Below, in pieces: positions 8,838 through 17,808 of a stretch of DNA of 64,000 nt. Position 1 is the first letter of the stretch. The number at the start of each line of letters is the position of its first letter. The stretch comes from JBFMFH01 sp040752275 (lineage in GTDB: Bacteria > Acidobacteriota > Vicinamibacteria > Vicinamibacterales > JAKQTR01), in assembly GCA_040752275.1 (NCBI GenBank), contig JBFMFH010000056.1, forward strand, positions 1 through 64,000, written 5' to 3'. The notes under the pieces are model-generated. The model was not told the origin of the DNA. It worked only from the letters and a program-made list of their open reading frames with translations, and did not search any database. The position numbers and the translations under genes are program-made.

Positions 8838-10118
8838 ATGCACTGGCCGTTTCACTCAGGCGTGCTCACGGCAGTCCGGCGGACCGCCCCCTATGTGGCC
8901 AACCGGCTGGAGCGCTGGGCCCTCGGCGCCTTTGGGCGCCGAATCCGCGGCGTACCGGCCCGGCTCCGGTACCGCGATGTCACCATCCGCGATCCGGATT
9001 GCCCGCACCCGGTGGCCACGGTGACCATCAGGCGCCGCCGGACGTTGATGGACCTGCTCCGCCATGCGGATGTCGCGTTCGGCGAAGCCTACATGGCGGG
9101 AGACATCGAGGTCGACGGCGATCTGGTCGGCCTCCTCGAGGCCCTGTTCCGCCTCCAGGACCGGGCTGCGCCGCTGGCGCGTGTGCGGGCACCGGCGAAC
9201 TCTCTGGCTGCTGCGCGCGATAACGTCCATCACCACTACGATCTCGGGAACGACTTCTACCGGCTCTGGCTCGACGATCGGCTGGTCTACACGTGCGCGT
9301 ACTTCCCGACACCCGGCGCGACACTCGAAGAGGCGCAGGCGGCGAAGATGGATCTGATCTGCGGGAAGTTGCAGTTGCGCCCCGGGGAACACGTGGTCGA
9401 GGCGGGCTGCGGATGGGGAGCGCTGGCCTTGCACATGGCCCGCACACATGGCGTGAGCGTCACGGCCTATAACGTCTCCCGCGAGCAGGTTCGGTACGCA
9501 CGAGACCTGGCCGCGCAGGAAGGGCTCTCCAGCCGGGTGGCCTTCGTGGAGGACGACTACCGGGCAATCCGGGAGCGGGCGGATGTCTTCGTGTCGGTCG
9601 GCATGGCGGAGCATGTGGGCCCGACCAACTATCCGGAACTCGCCCGCGTCATCCGTCGCGTGCTGGCCGGCACCGGCGGCCGCGGCCTGCTACATTTCAT
9701 CGGCCGCGCCAGGCCGCGCCCACTTCACCCGTGGATTACGAAGCGCATCTTTCCCGGCGCCTATCCGCCGACGCTCGTCGAGGCCATCGCCGGCATGCTC
9801 GAGCCGGCGAACCTGGCCGTGCTGGACGTCGAGAACCTCCGGCTGCACTACGCGAAGACGCTGGACCACTGGCGGCGACGCTTCGTGGCCGTGTCGGAGG
9901 CCGTCCGGCGCATGTTCGACGCGCAGTTCGAACGCGCCTGGCGCCTGTACCTCTCGGGGGCGCAGGCCGCCTTCCAGGCCGGGTCGCTGCAGTTGTTCCA
10001 GATCGTGTTCGCGCCGGCCTCCGCGAATGCGACTCCCTGGACACGCGGGAGGCCGATACTGGGCAGCCGGTTCAGCCCGGATGCGGGTGGCGCAGGCGAA
10101 TCACATGGAGACCTGTGA
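8838..10118 (+). CDS. cfa: Cyclopropane-fatty-acyl-phospholipid synthase
   Basis: SAM-dependent enzyme that adds a methylene bridge to unsaturated acyl chains of membrane phospholipids. 426 residues. Visible: the N-terminal lipid-binding region with FGEAYMAGDIEVDGDL, the HHHYDLGNDFYRLWLDD signature, YTCAYFPTP, and the SAM site VVEAGCGWGALALHMA with FVSVGMAEHVG. A strong ribosome site (GGGAGGGGAG) lies directly before the ATG. The end overlaps the start of the FAD-dependent reductase gene by 14 bases, suggesting a lipid-modifying pair. Confidence 0.93.
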   Translation: MHWPFHSGVLTAVRRTAPYVANRLERWALGAFGRRIRGVPARLRYRDVTIRDPDCPHPVATVTIRRRRTLMDLLRHADVAFGEAYMAGDIEVDGDLVGLLEALFRLQDRAAPLARVRAPANSLAAARDNVHHHYDLGNDFYRLWLDDRLVYTCAYFPTPGATLEEAQAAKMDLICGKLQLRPGEHVVEAGCGWGALALHMARTHGVSVTAYNVSREQVRYARDLAAQEGLSSRVAFVEDDYRAIRERADVFVSVGMAEHVGPTNYPELARVIRRVLAGTGGRGLLHFIGRARPRPLHPWITKRIFPGAYPPTLVEAIAGMLEPANLAVLDVENLRLHYAKTLDHWRRRFVAVSEAVRRMFDAQFERAWRLYLSGAQAAFQAGSLQLFQIVFAPASANATPWTRGRPILGSRFSPDAGGAGESHGDL

Positions 10119-11196
10119 GGCGCTGATCGTCGGCGCCGGACCGGCCGGTTCGAGCTGTGCATGGAAGCTGGCGACGGCCGGCATCGACGTGCTCGTGATC
10201 GACCGCGCCGGCTTTCCGCGGCCGAAGCCATGCGCGGGGTGGATCACGTTGCACGTGCTCCGCGAGCTGCAGATCCCGGCGGAGGAATACGCCGCCGGCC
10301 ACGTGCTCGAACCGATTCGGGGCTTCCGGACGGGTGTAATGGGTGGCCCGTACCGCACGATCCGGTACAACAGCCCCGTCAGCTACGCGATCCGGCGCGA
10401 GGAGTTCGACCCCTACCTCCTCGCGCGCTCCGGAGCCCGCCAGCGCCTGGGCCAACCAGCAACCCATATCCGGCGCACCGGATCCGGCTGGATCGTGAAC
10501 GGGAACATCCGCGCGCAGGTGCTGGTCGGCGCCGGCGGCCACTTCTGCCCGATCGCGCGGGAACTGAACCCGCATCGGACCGGACCGGTCGTCGCGGCGC
10601 AGGTCGTCGAATTCGAGTTGGACGCCGGGGCCCAGGCCGCATGCACCGCGAGACCCGACACACCAGAGATCGACTTCTGCCGGGACCTGGCGGGCTACGG
10701 CTGGGTGATCCGCAAGGGCCCATTCGTGAACGTGGGGTTCGGTCGCGTCGGCACGGACGACCTTCCGCGTCACGTGGCGGCCTTCGTCGCGCACCTGCGT
10801 GCCAGCGGGCGGCTGCCGCCGGGTACGCCTGCCGCGTGGGGCGGCCACGCCTACCTCCTTCGGCAGACGAGCCGTCGCGTGAGCGTGGACGACGGCGTCG
10901 TCCTTGTTGGTGATGCCGCGGGGCTTGCGTGGGCCCGCAGCGGCGAGGGCATCCACCCGGCCGTCGTCTCCGGGTTGGTTGCGGCCGACACATTGATCGC
11001 GGCCCGCGGCGACTACCGCCTGAGCGCGCTCGTTCAGTACACGCGGGCCCTTGAGGCCCGCCTCGGCCGGCCGCGATCGCGGGCGATGTCCGCCGGAGCG
11101 ACGCCGGCGAGGCTACGGACCGCGATCGTACGGCGGCTGCTGGCCACTGACTGGTTCACCCGGATGTTCGTGCTCAACCCCTGGCTCAGGCACTGA
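10105..11196 (+). CDS. FAD-dependent oxidoreductase (geranylgeranyl-reductase type)
   Basis: 363 residues. N-terminal dinucleotide fold ALIVGAGPAGSSCAWKL with a following VLVIDRAGFPRPKPCAGW block, which is the geranylgeranyl-reductase/lipid hydrogenase pattern, and a second FAD site VVLVGDAAGLAWARSGEGIHPAV. Relatives reduce isoprenoid chains or act in pigment and lipid biosynthesis. The ATG at 10105 begins the FAD fold; an earlier in-frame ATG at 10081 would lengthen it slightly. Its overlap with cfa suggests a lipid substrate, which is inference. Confidence 0.82.
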   Translation: METCEALIVGAGPAGSSCAWKLATAGIDVLVIDRAGFPRPKPCAGWITLHVLRELQIPAEEYAAGHVLEPIRGFRTGVMGGPYRTIRYNSPVSYAIRREEFDPYLLARSGARQRLGQPATHIRRTGSGWIVNGNIRAQVLVGAGGHFCPIARELNPHRTGPVVAAQVVEFELDAGAQAACTARPDTPEIDFCRDLAGYGWVIRKGPFVNVGFGRVGTDDLPRHVAAFVAHLRASGRLPPGTPAAWGGHAYLLRQTSRRVSVDDGVVLVGDAAGLAWARSGEGIHPAVVSGLVAADTLIAARGDYRLSALVQYTRALEARLGRPRSRAMSAGATPARLRTAIVRRLLATDWFTRMFVLNPWLRH

Positions 11197-11297
11197 CCCG
11201 ACCGCCCGCCCCCGCACGACACGGGTGAGCCGTGTATGATCCAGCCACTCATCCCCGGTCCTCCCGCGGGTGAGCCGATCTGACCAGGAGTGTCCAG

Positions 11298-14200
11298 ATG
11301 CTGATTCGCGCGCGATCGCCACTCATACTGAACTCGGCCCGCCTCCGCCTCGCAGGGTTGACGAGAGCTTCTGCCGTGCACGCCGCGACTGCGGTGGCCT
11401 TCACGTGCGCGGTACTCCTGGCGGCAGCCGGCGCCGGGCCGATGGCCAGCACCGGCCCCGAACCGGGGCAACAGCCCGCGGCTGCGCAACAGCCAGGCGG
11501 GAGAGGCAGCCAGGGTCAGCGTCCCCTGACGGCCGCCGACTACGCCCGAGCCGAGCGCTTCCTGGCCCCGAACCTGAACGGCCTGGTCGCCGGCGGCAGT
11601 GTGGAGGCGAACTGGCTCCCAGACGATCGTTTCTGGTATCGCAATCAGACGGGGGAAGGTCACGAGTTCATCCTGGTGACGCCGTCCATGAAATCGCGGC
11701 GCCCGGCGTTCGATCACGCCCGCCTCGCCACGGCACTGTCCGAAGCGACGGGCTCCAAGTACTCGGCGACCGATCTGCCGTTCCAGTCCATCGATCTGAC
11801 CGACGACGGGGCGACGGTCTCCTTCGATCTGAAGGACCGACGCTGGTCGTGCGATGCCAAGGGGACGCGCTGCGCGGACGTGGGAGAGGCCGCCCGGCGC
11901 CCGGCAGGCGGGGGCGGCCGCGGCGGCGGACGCGGCGGCGCTGCAACCAACACGGTGACGTCGCCCGACGGCAAGCGGGCCGTCTTCATCCGCGATTGGA
12001 ATCTGTGGGTCCGTGACCTTCCAGCCGGCCAGGAGCGGCAGCTGACGAAGGACGGCGTCGAGTACTTCGGCTACGCCACCGACAACGCAGGCTGGCGCAG
12101 CTCGGGCCGGCCCATCGTCCTTTGGTCGCCCGACTCGACGAAGGTCGCCACCTTCCAGCAGGACGAGCGCAAAGTGGGGGAGTGGTACTTCGTGAGAGGC
12201 GCCGTCGACCCGCCGGGCCATCCGTCCCTGACCGTCTCCAAGTATCCGCTCCCGGGCGACGAGACGGTGGCCATGCTGCACCGGGTGGTCATCGACGTTG
12301 GCACCGGAGAGGTCGTCCGCTTCCAGATGCCGCCGGACTACCACCGCGCAACGCTCGGCGACGATGTGAGCGTGCGCGACTGGCAGTGGAAGCCGGATGG
12401 ATCGTCACTGGCGTTCATCTCGACCTCGCGCGACCACAAGGAGGCTGTGCTGCGCGTGGCCGATACGGCAACGGGCGCCGTTCGAACGGTGATGGAGGAG
12501 AAGGTCGCGACGCACTACGAGTCGCGAATCGGCTGCCACGTGCTCTGGGACGCCAACGAGGTCATTTGGTACTCGCAGCGCGACGATTGGGGGCACCTCT
12601 ATCTCTACGATCTCGAGACCGGCGGGCTGAAGAACCGAATCACCACGGGCGAGGGGCCCGTCATGCAGATTGTCCACGTCGATGAGAAGGCCAGAACGGT
12701 CGCCTTCCAGGCGCAGGGGCGCGAGCCCGGCGAGCACCCGTATTTCCGCCACTTCTACCGGATCGGGCTCGATGGCCAGGGCTACGTGTCACTCACGCCG
12801 ACGCCCGGCTCCCACTCGCTCCAGCGGTCACCGTCCGGGAGCTGGCTCGTCGACACCTCGTCGACCTGGGACGCCGAACCGGCGGTGGCGCTTCGTGACG
12901 GCGACGGGAGATTCGTGATGATGGTCGAGAAAGCCAACATCGCGAAGCTCCGTGCGACCGGGTGGCAGCCGCCGATCGGGATCACAATCAAGGCGAGAGA
13001 CGGCAAGACAGACCTCTACGGCCTGATGTTCCGGCCAACGACCTTCGATCCGTCCCGCAAGTACCCGATCGTCAACCAGATCTACCCCGGCCCGCAGTCG
13101 GGCAGCACCCGGGGCTGGACCTTCGCCGCCGCGCGTGGAGATGCCCAGGCTCTCGCCGAACTGGGCTTCATCGTCGTCACGATCGACGGCACGGGAACGC
13201 CGGGCCGGTCGAAGTCGTTCCACGACGCGTACTACGGGGCGATGGGCCGCGACAACACCATCCCGGACCAGATCGCCGGGATGAAGGACCTGGCCTCGAG
13301 ATTCCCGTGGATCGACCTGGATCGCGTGGGGATCTGGGGGCACTCGGGAGGCGGGTTCGCCACGACGAGCGCGATGTTCCGCTTTCCCGACTTCTTCAAG
13401 GTCGGCATCGCCGAGTCAGGCAACCACGACCAGCGGCTGTATGAGGACGACTGGGGCGAGCGGTACCAGGGGCTGCTCGTCAAGGGCGCGGACGGCAAGG
13501 ACAGCTACGACATCGAGGCGAACCAGAACGTCGCGAAGAACCTGAAGGGGCACCTGCTGCTCGCCCACGGGACGATGGACACCAACGTACCGCCTGAGAA
13601 CACCCTGGCGGTGGTGGATGCGCTCATCAAGGCGAACAAGGATTTCGACCTGCTGATGATCCCGAACGCGGGGCACGGATACGGCGGCGCATCGAACTAC
13701 GTGATGCGGCGACGGTGGGACTACTTCGTCAAGTGGCTGCTGGGGGTGGATCCGCCGAAGGGGTACGAGATCGGGAGCACCCGACCGCCTTCGGCGCCAC
13801 GCGAGCCGACGCGGGCCGACATCCTGCGCGGAGCCTGGGGGAAGCACCGGGCCAACAACGATCTGCTGTCGTACCATCTCGACGTCCGCGTCGACCCCGA
13901 GAAGAAGCACATCAGCGGCACGAACACGATCCGGTTCCGCATGCTGAGCGACGACACCCGCATCCAGCTCGATCTGTCGGAGGCCCTCAAGGTCGACAGG
14001 ATTCTCCTCGGTGCGCAGGAGTTGAAGTACGAGCGCGAGCTGGGTGCCCTGTTCGTCGACTTCCCCGAGACGCTTCGCCGGGGGCGGACCTACGCCATCG
14101 ACGTCCGCTACTCGGGCAACCCGGCCGAGACGGGGCGTTTCGGCGGGATCGCCTTTCGGAAGGACCCGGCGGGACGGCACTGGATCAACACCGCGTGCCA

Positions 14201-15350
14201 GGGGACGGGCGCCAGCATCTGGTGGCCGAACAAGGACCAGCAGCGCGACGAAGTCGAGAACATGCGGCTGAGCGTGTCGATCCCCAATGACCTCGTCGAC
14301 GTGTCGAACGGGAAGTTCCTCGGCAAGACGGATCTCGGCGACGGCTACACGCGCTGGGAGTGGCAGATCCAATACCCGATCAACAACTACAGCGTGTCGC
14401 TGAACATCGGCCATTACACGCACTTCACCGGCACGGCCGGGGATATGACGCTCGACTTCTACGTGCTGCCCGAAAGCCTCGAGAAGGCGAGAGCCCAGTT
14501 CGCCCAGGTCGCGCCGATGATCGCCAGCTTCGAGAAGCACTTCGGCGAGTACCCCTTCAAGAAGGACGGCTACAAGCTCATCGAAGTGCCGTACTCGGGG
14601 ATGGAGCACCAGAGCGCGGTCACCTACGGCAACCGCTTCGCAAACGGCTACCTCGAGCGAGACTGGACCGGCGTGGGCGTCAGCACGAAGTTCGATTTCA
14701 TCATCGTCCACGAGAGCGCCCACGAGTGGTTCGGCAACGCCATCACGGCCGCCGACGTAGCCGACATGTGGATTCACGAGGGCTGGGGCACCTACCTGGA
14801 GGCCATCTACGTCGAGGATCAGTTCGGGTACGACGACGCCCTCAAGTACGTCAACGGATACAAGTCGAAGGTCCGGAACCGTGAGCCCATCGTGACCGAG
14901 CCTGGCATCAACCGCACGCCGTCGCAGGATCAGTACTTCAAGGGGGCGCTCTTCCTCCACACCCTGCGTCACGTGATCGACGATGACGCGCGCTGGTGGG
15001 CACTGCTCCGCGAGTTCTACCAGGAGTTCAAGTACCGGAACATCGGGACCGACGATGTGGTGGCGTTCTTCAACCGGAAGACCAGGCGGAACCTGACGCC
15101 GATCTTCGACCAGTACCTGCGGCGCGCGAGCCTTCCGACACTCGACCTCCAGTTCCAGGATAGCGGGCAGGTGGCCTACCGGTGGAGTGCCGACGTGAAG
15201 GGGTTTGCCATGCCCGTCAAGGTCGGTCGCCCGGGCCAGTGGCAGGTCTTGCGCCCTACGACGGACTGGCAGGTGATGACGACCTCGATTGCGAGAGACG
15301 ATTTCGAGGTTGGGACGGATTGGTACTACATCAATGTCAGCAGGCACTAG
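11298..15350 (+). CDS. Fusion: S9 (DPP IV-like) peptidase and M1 aminopeptidase
   Basis: One uninterrupted 1350-codon frame with a signal peptide. Residues ~60-600 are a DPP IV-type beta-propeller, and ~600-840 an S9 alpha/beta hydrolase with Ser683 in GHSGGG, Asp761 in HGTMDTN and His793 in NAGHGYGG. From ~858 the M1 N-terminal beta domain begins, followed by GMEHQ (variant of GxMEN), zinc ligands His1138, His1142 and Glu1161 in HESAHEW-x-E, and a short C-terminal domain. Both parts keep their catalytic residues, so the protein should be able to remove dipeptides and single residues from peptide N-termini outside the inner membrane. AGGAG lies upstream of the ATG. Separate S9 and M1 enzymes are common; a single-chain fusion is unusual. 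Confidence 0.9.
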   Translation: MLIRARSPLILNSARLRLAGLTRASAVHAATAVAFTCAVLLAAAGAGPMASTGPEPGQQPAAAQQPGGRGSQGQRPLTAADYARAERFLAPNLNGLVAGGSVEANWLPDDRFWYRNQTGEGHEFILVTPSMKSRRPAFDHARLATALSEATGSKYSATDLPFQSIDLTDDGATVSFDLKDRRWSCDAKGTRCADVGEAARRPAGGGGRGGGRGGAATNTVTSPDGKRAVFIRDWNLWVRDLPAGQERQLTKDGVEYFGYATDNAGWRSSGRPIVLWSPDSTKVATFQQDERKVGEWYFVRGAVDPPGHPSLTVSKYPLPGDETVAMLHRVVIDVGTGEVVRFQMPPDYHRATLGDDVSVRDWQWKPDGSSLAFISTSRDHKEAVLRVADTATGAVRTVMEEKVATHYESRIGCHVLWDANEVIWYSQRDDWGHLYLYDLETGGLKNRITTGEGPVMQIVHVDEKARTVAFQAQGREPGEHPYFRHFYRIGLDGQGYVSLTPTPGSHSLQRSPSGSWLVDTSSTWDAEPAVALRDGDGRFVMMVEKANIAKLRATGWQPPIGITIKARDGKTDLYGLMFRPTTFDPSRKYPIVNQIYPGPQSGSTRGWTFAAARGDAQALAELGFIVVTIDGTGTPGRSKSFHDAYYGAMGRDNTIPDQIAGMKDLASRFPWIDLDRVGIWGHSGGGFATTSAMFRFPDFFKVGIAESGNHDQRLYEDDWGERYQGLLVKGADGKDSYDIEANQNVAKNLKGHLLLAHGTMDTNVPPENTLAVVDALIKANKDFDLLMIPNAGHGYGGASNYVMRRRWDYFVKWLLGVDPPKGYEIGSTRPPSAPREPTRADILRGAWGKHRANNDLLSYHLDVRVDPEKKHISGTNTIRFRMLSDDTRIQLDLSEALKVDRILLGAQELKYERELGALFVDFPETLRRGRTYAIDVRYSGNPAETGRFGGIAFRKDPAGRHWINTACQGTGASIWWPNKDQQRDEVENMRLSVSIPNDLVDVSNGKFLGKTDLGDGYTRWEWQIQYPINNYSVSLNIGHYTHFTGTAGDMTLDFYVLPESLEKARAQFAQVAPMIASFEKHFGEYPFKKDGYKLIEVPYSGMEHQSAVTYGNRFANGYLERDWTGVGVSTKFDFIIVHESAHEWFGNAITAADVADMWIHEGWGTYLEAIYVEDQFGYDDALKYVNGYKSKVRNREPIVTEPGINRTPSQDQYFKGALFLHTLRHVIDDDARWWALLREFYQEFKYRNIGTDDVVAFFNRKTRRNLTPIFDQYLRRASLPTLDLQFQDSGQVAYRWSADVKGFAMPVKVGRPGQWQVLRPTTDWQVMTTSIARDDFEVGTDWYYINVSRH

Positions 15351-15412
15351 ACAGGCGACAGGCGACAGGCGACGGGCGACAGGGTAGGGGTCAGGCGACA
15401 GGAGGCAGGAGG
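15351..15412. repeat. Period-7 tandem repeat, unit CAGGCGA
   Basis: Directly after the fusion peptidase stop, the heptamer CAGGCGA (with one CGGGCGA variant) is repeated about four times, then again as TCAGGCGACAGG. It fills the 87-base gap between two convergent genes. The same heptamer recurs at 43333-43370. Confidence 0.75.
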
Positions 15413-15437
15413 CGTTCCGCACTCCGCAATCGGATCG

Positions 15438-16085
15438 TCAGCCGGATCGCGGGCCTCGGGCGACGGCGGCGGCATAGTGTCGCAGTTCGCGCATGCCGGC
15501 CAGCTGGAGCTTGTTGATCAACCGGTTGGCGTAGGTCTCGACGGTGCGTGCGCTCACATCCAGCCGCGAGGCCATCTCGGCCAGGCTGTAGCCGGCGCTG
15601 AGGTACTGCAGCACCTGGTCTTCCCGGCGGCTGAGTTGGACTCTCGTGCCCATGCGAACCAGCGGCTCGGTCTCGTCGGTGAGCGTGTCGTCGGCAAGAG
15701 GACTCAAGTACGGCCTCCCGCGAAGGACGGAGCGCAGAGCCTCCAGCAGCGTGTCACCGGCTTCGGCCTTGGTGACATAGCCTGAGGCCCCGGCCGTCAG
15801 CGCCTGCTCGACGTGCAGGTGGTCGTCGTGCATCGAACAGACGACGGCGGGAATGCCCTTCTCGCGCAGAGGCTCCATCAACGTGAGTCCGGACTCGCAG
15901 GCCAGTGCCAGGTCGAGCAGCGCGACGTCGGCCCCGCGATTGTTGATGAGCGACAGCGCGTCGCGTGTCGTGCCGGCCTCGCCCGACACGGCGAACCCGT
16001 TGCCTTCGAGCAGCATGCGAACGCCCTGACGAAAGACCGGGTGGTCATCCACCAGCAGCACTTCGGTCCGAGCCCGCTCAGGCAT
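15438..16085 (-). CDS. Response regulator, NarL/FixJ family
   Basis: 215 residues. Receiver domain (1-125) with the acidic pair DD at 13-14, phospho-acceptor Asp58 in ALLDLAL, and Lys in TKAE; C-terminal LuxR-type helix-turn-helix (about 150-205) with SRREDQVLQYLSAG and VSARTVETYANRLINKL. It starts 8 bases inside the 3' end of the histidine kinase gene, so the pair is co-translated. Acts as a DNA-binding regulator controlled by phosphorylation from that kinase. The 15-base palindrome at 17453-17467 is a candidate binding site. Confidence 0.93.
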   Translation of the reverse strand: MPERARTEVLLVDDHPVFRQGVRMLLEGNGFAVSGEAGTTRDALSLINNRGADVALLDLALACESGLTLMEPLREKGIPAVVCSMHDDHLHVEQALTAGASGYVTKAEAGDTLLEALRSVLRGRPYLSPLADDTLTDETEPLVRMGTRVQLSRREDQVLQYLSAGYSLAEMASRLDVSARTVETYANRLINKLQLAGMRELRHYAAAVARGPRSG

Positions 16086-17382
16086 GCTCCACCTCTTGGG
16101 CGGACGGCCTGTCCGACTCGTGCGGAATCGAGCAGACGATCACCGTCCCGCGACCAGACGATCCCTCGATGGAGACGTCGGCGCCGATGAGCTCCGCTCG
16201 CTGCCGCATGATCTGCAGTCCCAAGCCGGCGACCTGTTCCGAGCGCAGGCCGATGCCATCGTCCCGGACGGTGAGGTGCCAGGCGTCAGGCGTGTCATCC
16301 AGTTCGATCTCAATGGTTGCGGCCCGGCTGTGCCGGACCGCGTTCGAGACGGCCTCGGCTGCGATGCGGTAGACCTGGTAGGCGGCTTCGCCTTCAAGCG
16401 AAATGCTGCCATTCCGGTTGCGGAACCTGCACGCGACCGCATGCAGACCGTGTGTAGTCTGGGCCAGGGCCTCGAGTCCTTCGGGAAGAGAGTCGAAGGC
16501 CTGACAGATCGGGCTGAGCCCCCTGGCCAGGCGCCGGGCGTCGACGGTCGCACTTCGCAGGGTCTCGGCGACTGCCTCGAGATCGGATGCCAGACGCCGA
16601 TTCACTCTCGCGGCACCGGTGGCGAGTACCCCCACGCGAAGCTGGGCGCCAGCCAATTGCTGGCAGACGCCATCGTGCAGCTCCCGTCCGATGTTCTGGC
16701 GTTCGCGGACCGGGGCATCCAGCACTTCGCGCTCGAGGCGGTGCCGTGCGATCGCTTCGTCCCGCAAGCGCTCGCTCGCGGTGCGCTCGTTCACCAGCAG
16801 CGTGGCGTGCAATCGCAGCAGCCGGTCCAGCAGGATCGTGATGGGGACGAGCGTCGCGCCCAGGCCCAATCCCTGAAGGCCCCATGCCTCGGCCGTTGCC
16901 GGTCGTGACGTCGCGAGCGACCCCGGTGCTCCGGCGAAGCCGAACCACGCGAGCCACGTGAGGCCGACATAGGTGCCGAGGCTCAGGCCGGCCGCGATCC
17001 AGCCGGCGGGAATGCCCAGCAGCACGATCGCCAGAATCGGCAGGCCGAGCAGGACGAAGGCCCCGATGCTGGCGTGGCCGCCCACCGCCGTCATCACCAC
17101 CGTCAGCCCCATCATCAGCAGCAACACACCCCACGTCCGCAGGCGGCTGTTCAGCCTGCGGGCGATGGCCAGCCCGATCAACATCAGGTAGGCGGCAGCG
17201 ACGGCCAGCTGACTTCCCAGGCCCAGTTGCAGCAGCGCGCCGAAGACCGCGGGGAACAGTACGAGCGCGATGCCCGGCAGGACGGTCTCGCGCGTCCGAT
17301 CGCGCCAGGCCATCACAGTCGGGTGGACGACCACGTCCTCGGGCGCCGCGGATTCGAACCAGGCGCGCAGGCGACGGACCAT
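16078..17382 (-). CDS. Sensor histidine kinase, NarX/DegS (HisKA_3) type
   Basis: 434 residues. About six hydrophobic segments span residues ~32-185, with no large periplasmic sensor domain, then a HisKA_3 dimerisation domain with His236 in IGRELHDGVCQQLAG and a HATPase domain with N box NAVRHSRA, G1 DDGIGL and G2 GLGLQIMRQRAELIGADV. The ATG at 17382 has GGGGAAGG just upstream; an in-frame TTG at 17403 is a weaker alternative. The membrane-only sensor suggests detection of a membrane or redox state. Partner is the overlapping response regulator. Confidence 0.92.
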   Translation of the reverse strand: MVRRLRAWFESAAPEDVVVHPTVMAWRDRTRETVLPGIALVLFPAVFGALLQLGLGSQLAVAAAYLMLIGLAIARRLNSRLRTWGVLLLMMGLTVVMTAVGGHASIGAFVLLGLPILAIVLLGIPAGWIAAGLSLGTYVGLTWLAWFGFAGAPGSLATSRPATAEAWGLQGLGLGATLVPITILLDRLLRLHATLLVNERTASERLRDEAIARHRLEREVLDAPVRERQNIGRELHDGVCQQLAGAQLRVGVLATGAARVNRRLASDLEAVAETLRSATVDARRLARGLSPICQAFDSLPEGLEALAQTTHGLHAVACRFRNRNGSISLEGEAAYQVYRIAAEAVSNAVRHSRAATIEIELDDTPDAWHLTVRDDGIGLRSEQVAGLGLQIMRQRAELIGADVSIEGSSGRGTVIVCSIPHESDRPSAQEVEHA

Positions 17383-17452
17383 GGTGCCTTCCCCTGGCCT
17401 CAACTCATCGGGAACCGTGCCGACTGGTGAACATCAACAAGCTCCGCCCGAC

Positions 17453-17467
17453 CTACAGAATCTGTAG
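17453..17467. promoter_or_regulatory. Perfect palindrome, candidate operator for kinase operon
   Basis: CTACAGA-A-TCTGTAG, two 7-base arms around one base, 70-85 bases upstream of the histidine kinase start. The position fits a binding site for the NarL-type regulator encoded in the same operon. No second copy was noticed elsewhere in the window. Confidence 0.45.
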
Positions 17468-17726
17468 ATGGCGCACGGATTGTCAGTGGCCTATGCAAGC
17501 GGAATGCTCAGGCTTCGCGCCGTGCCTGGAATGAGACAACCTGCCCAAACACCAGACAATCGTGCACGGGAGTCCACGCCAGTTCGTGAGGAGCCTCCGC
17601 TGGCGTGTAGGATGTCCAGTCCCGAGACAACACAACCTGGGGGTACGAAAACGAGACACGGTGACTCGTGCGTGGACACGGCCTGTACGTATCCGGGACC
17701 GGGACCCATCCGCATTCCGCACATGC

Positions 17727-17802
17727 CGGGATTCGGGATTCGGGATTCGGGATTCGGGAACGCGTCGCGCTGGCCGCGCGACCTCGACCTTTCGATTCGC
17801 AG
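17727..17802. repeat. Period-7 repeat GGGATTC with 52-base tail (copy A)
   Basis: Four to five direct copies of GGGATTC (17727-17758) run into a 52-base tail at 17751-17802 that matches 19653-19704 at 48 of 52 positions. The tail ends seven bases before the stop of the pilin-like gene. Confidence 0.75.
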
Positions 17803-17808
17803 CGGTGC

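Larger units (their letters stand above)
17383..17808. other. 426-base intergenic region upstream of kinase gene
   Basis: No convincing gene on either strand. It contains the 15-base palindrome at 17453-17467, then about 250 bases without recognised features, then a period-7 repeat tract with its 52-base tail up to the end of the pilin-like gene. Confidence 0.6.

Noticed and set aside
13416..15422. 668-codon open frame antisense to the peptidase fusion
   Set aside because: High-GC antisense frame with Arg/Val-rich composition and no family likeness; the plus strand carries full S9 and M1 motifs. Several other long antisense frames (for example 2443-3843, 36720-38201, 41365-43296, 50354-52747) are rejected for the same reason.
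17727..17802. GGGATTC arrays as a CRISPR array
   Set aside because: Units are seven bases with no unique spacers and there are no cas genes; they are simple tandem repeats.
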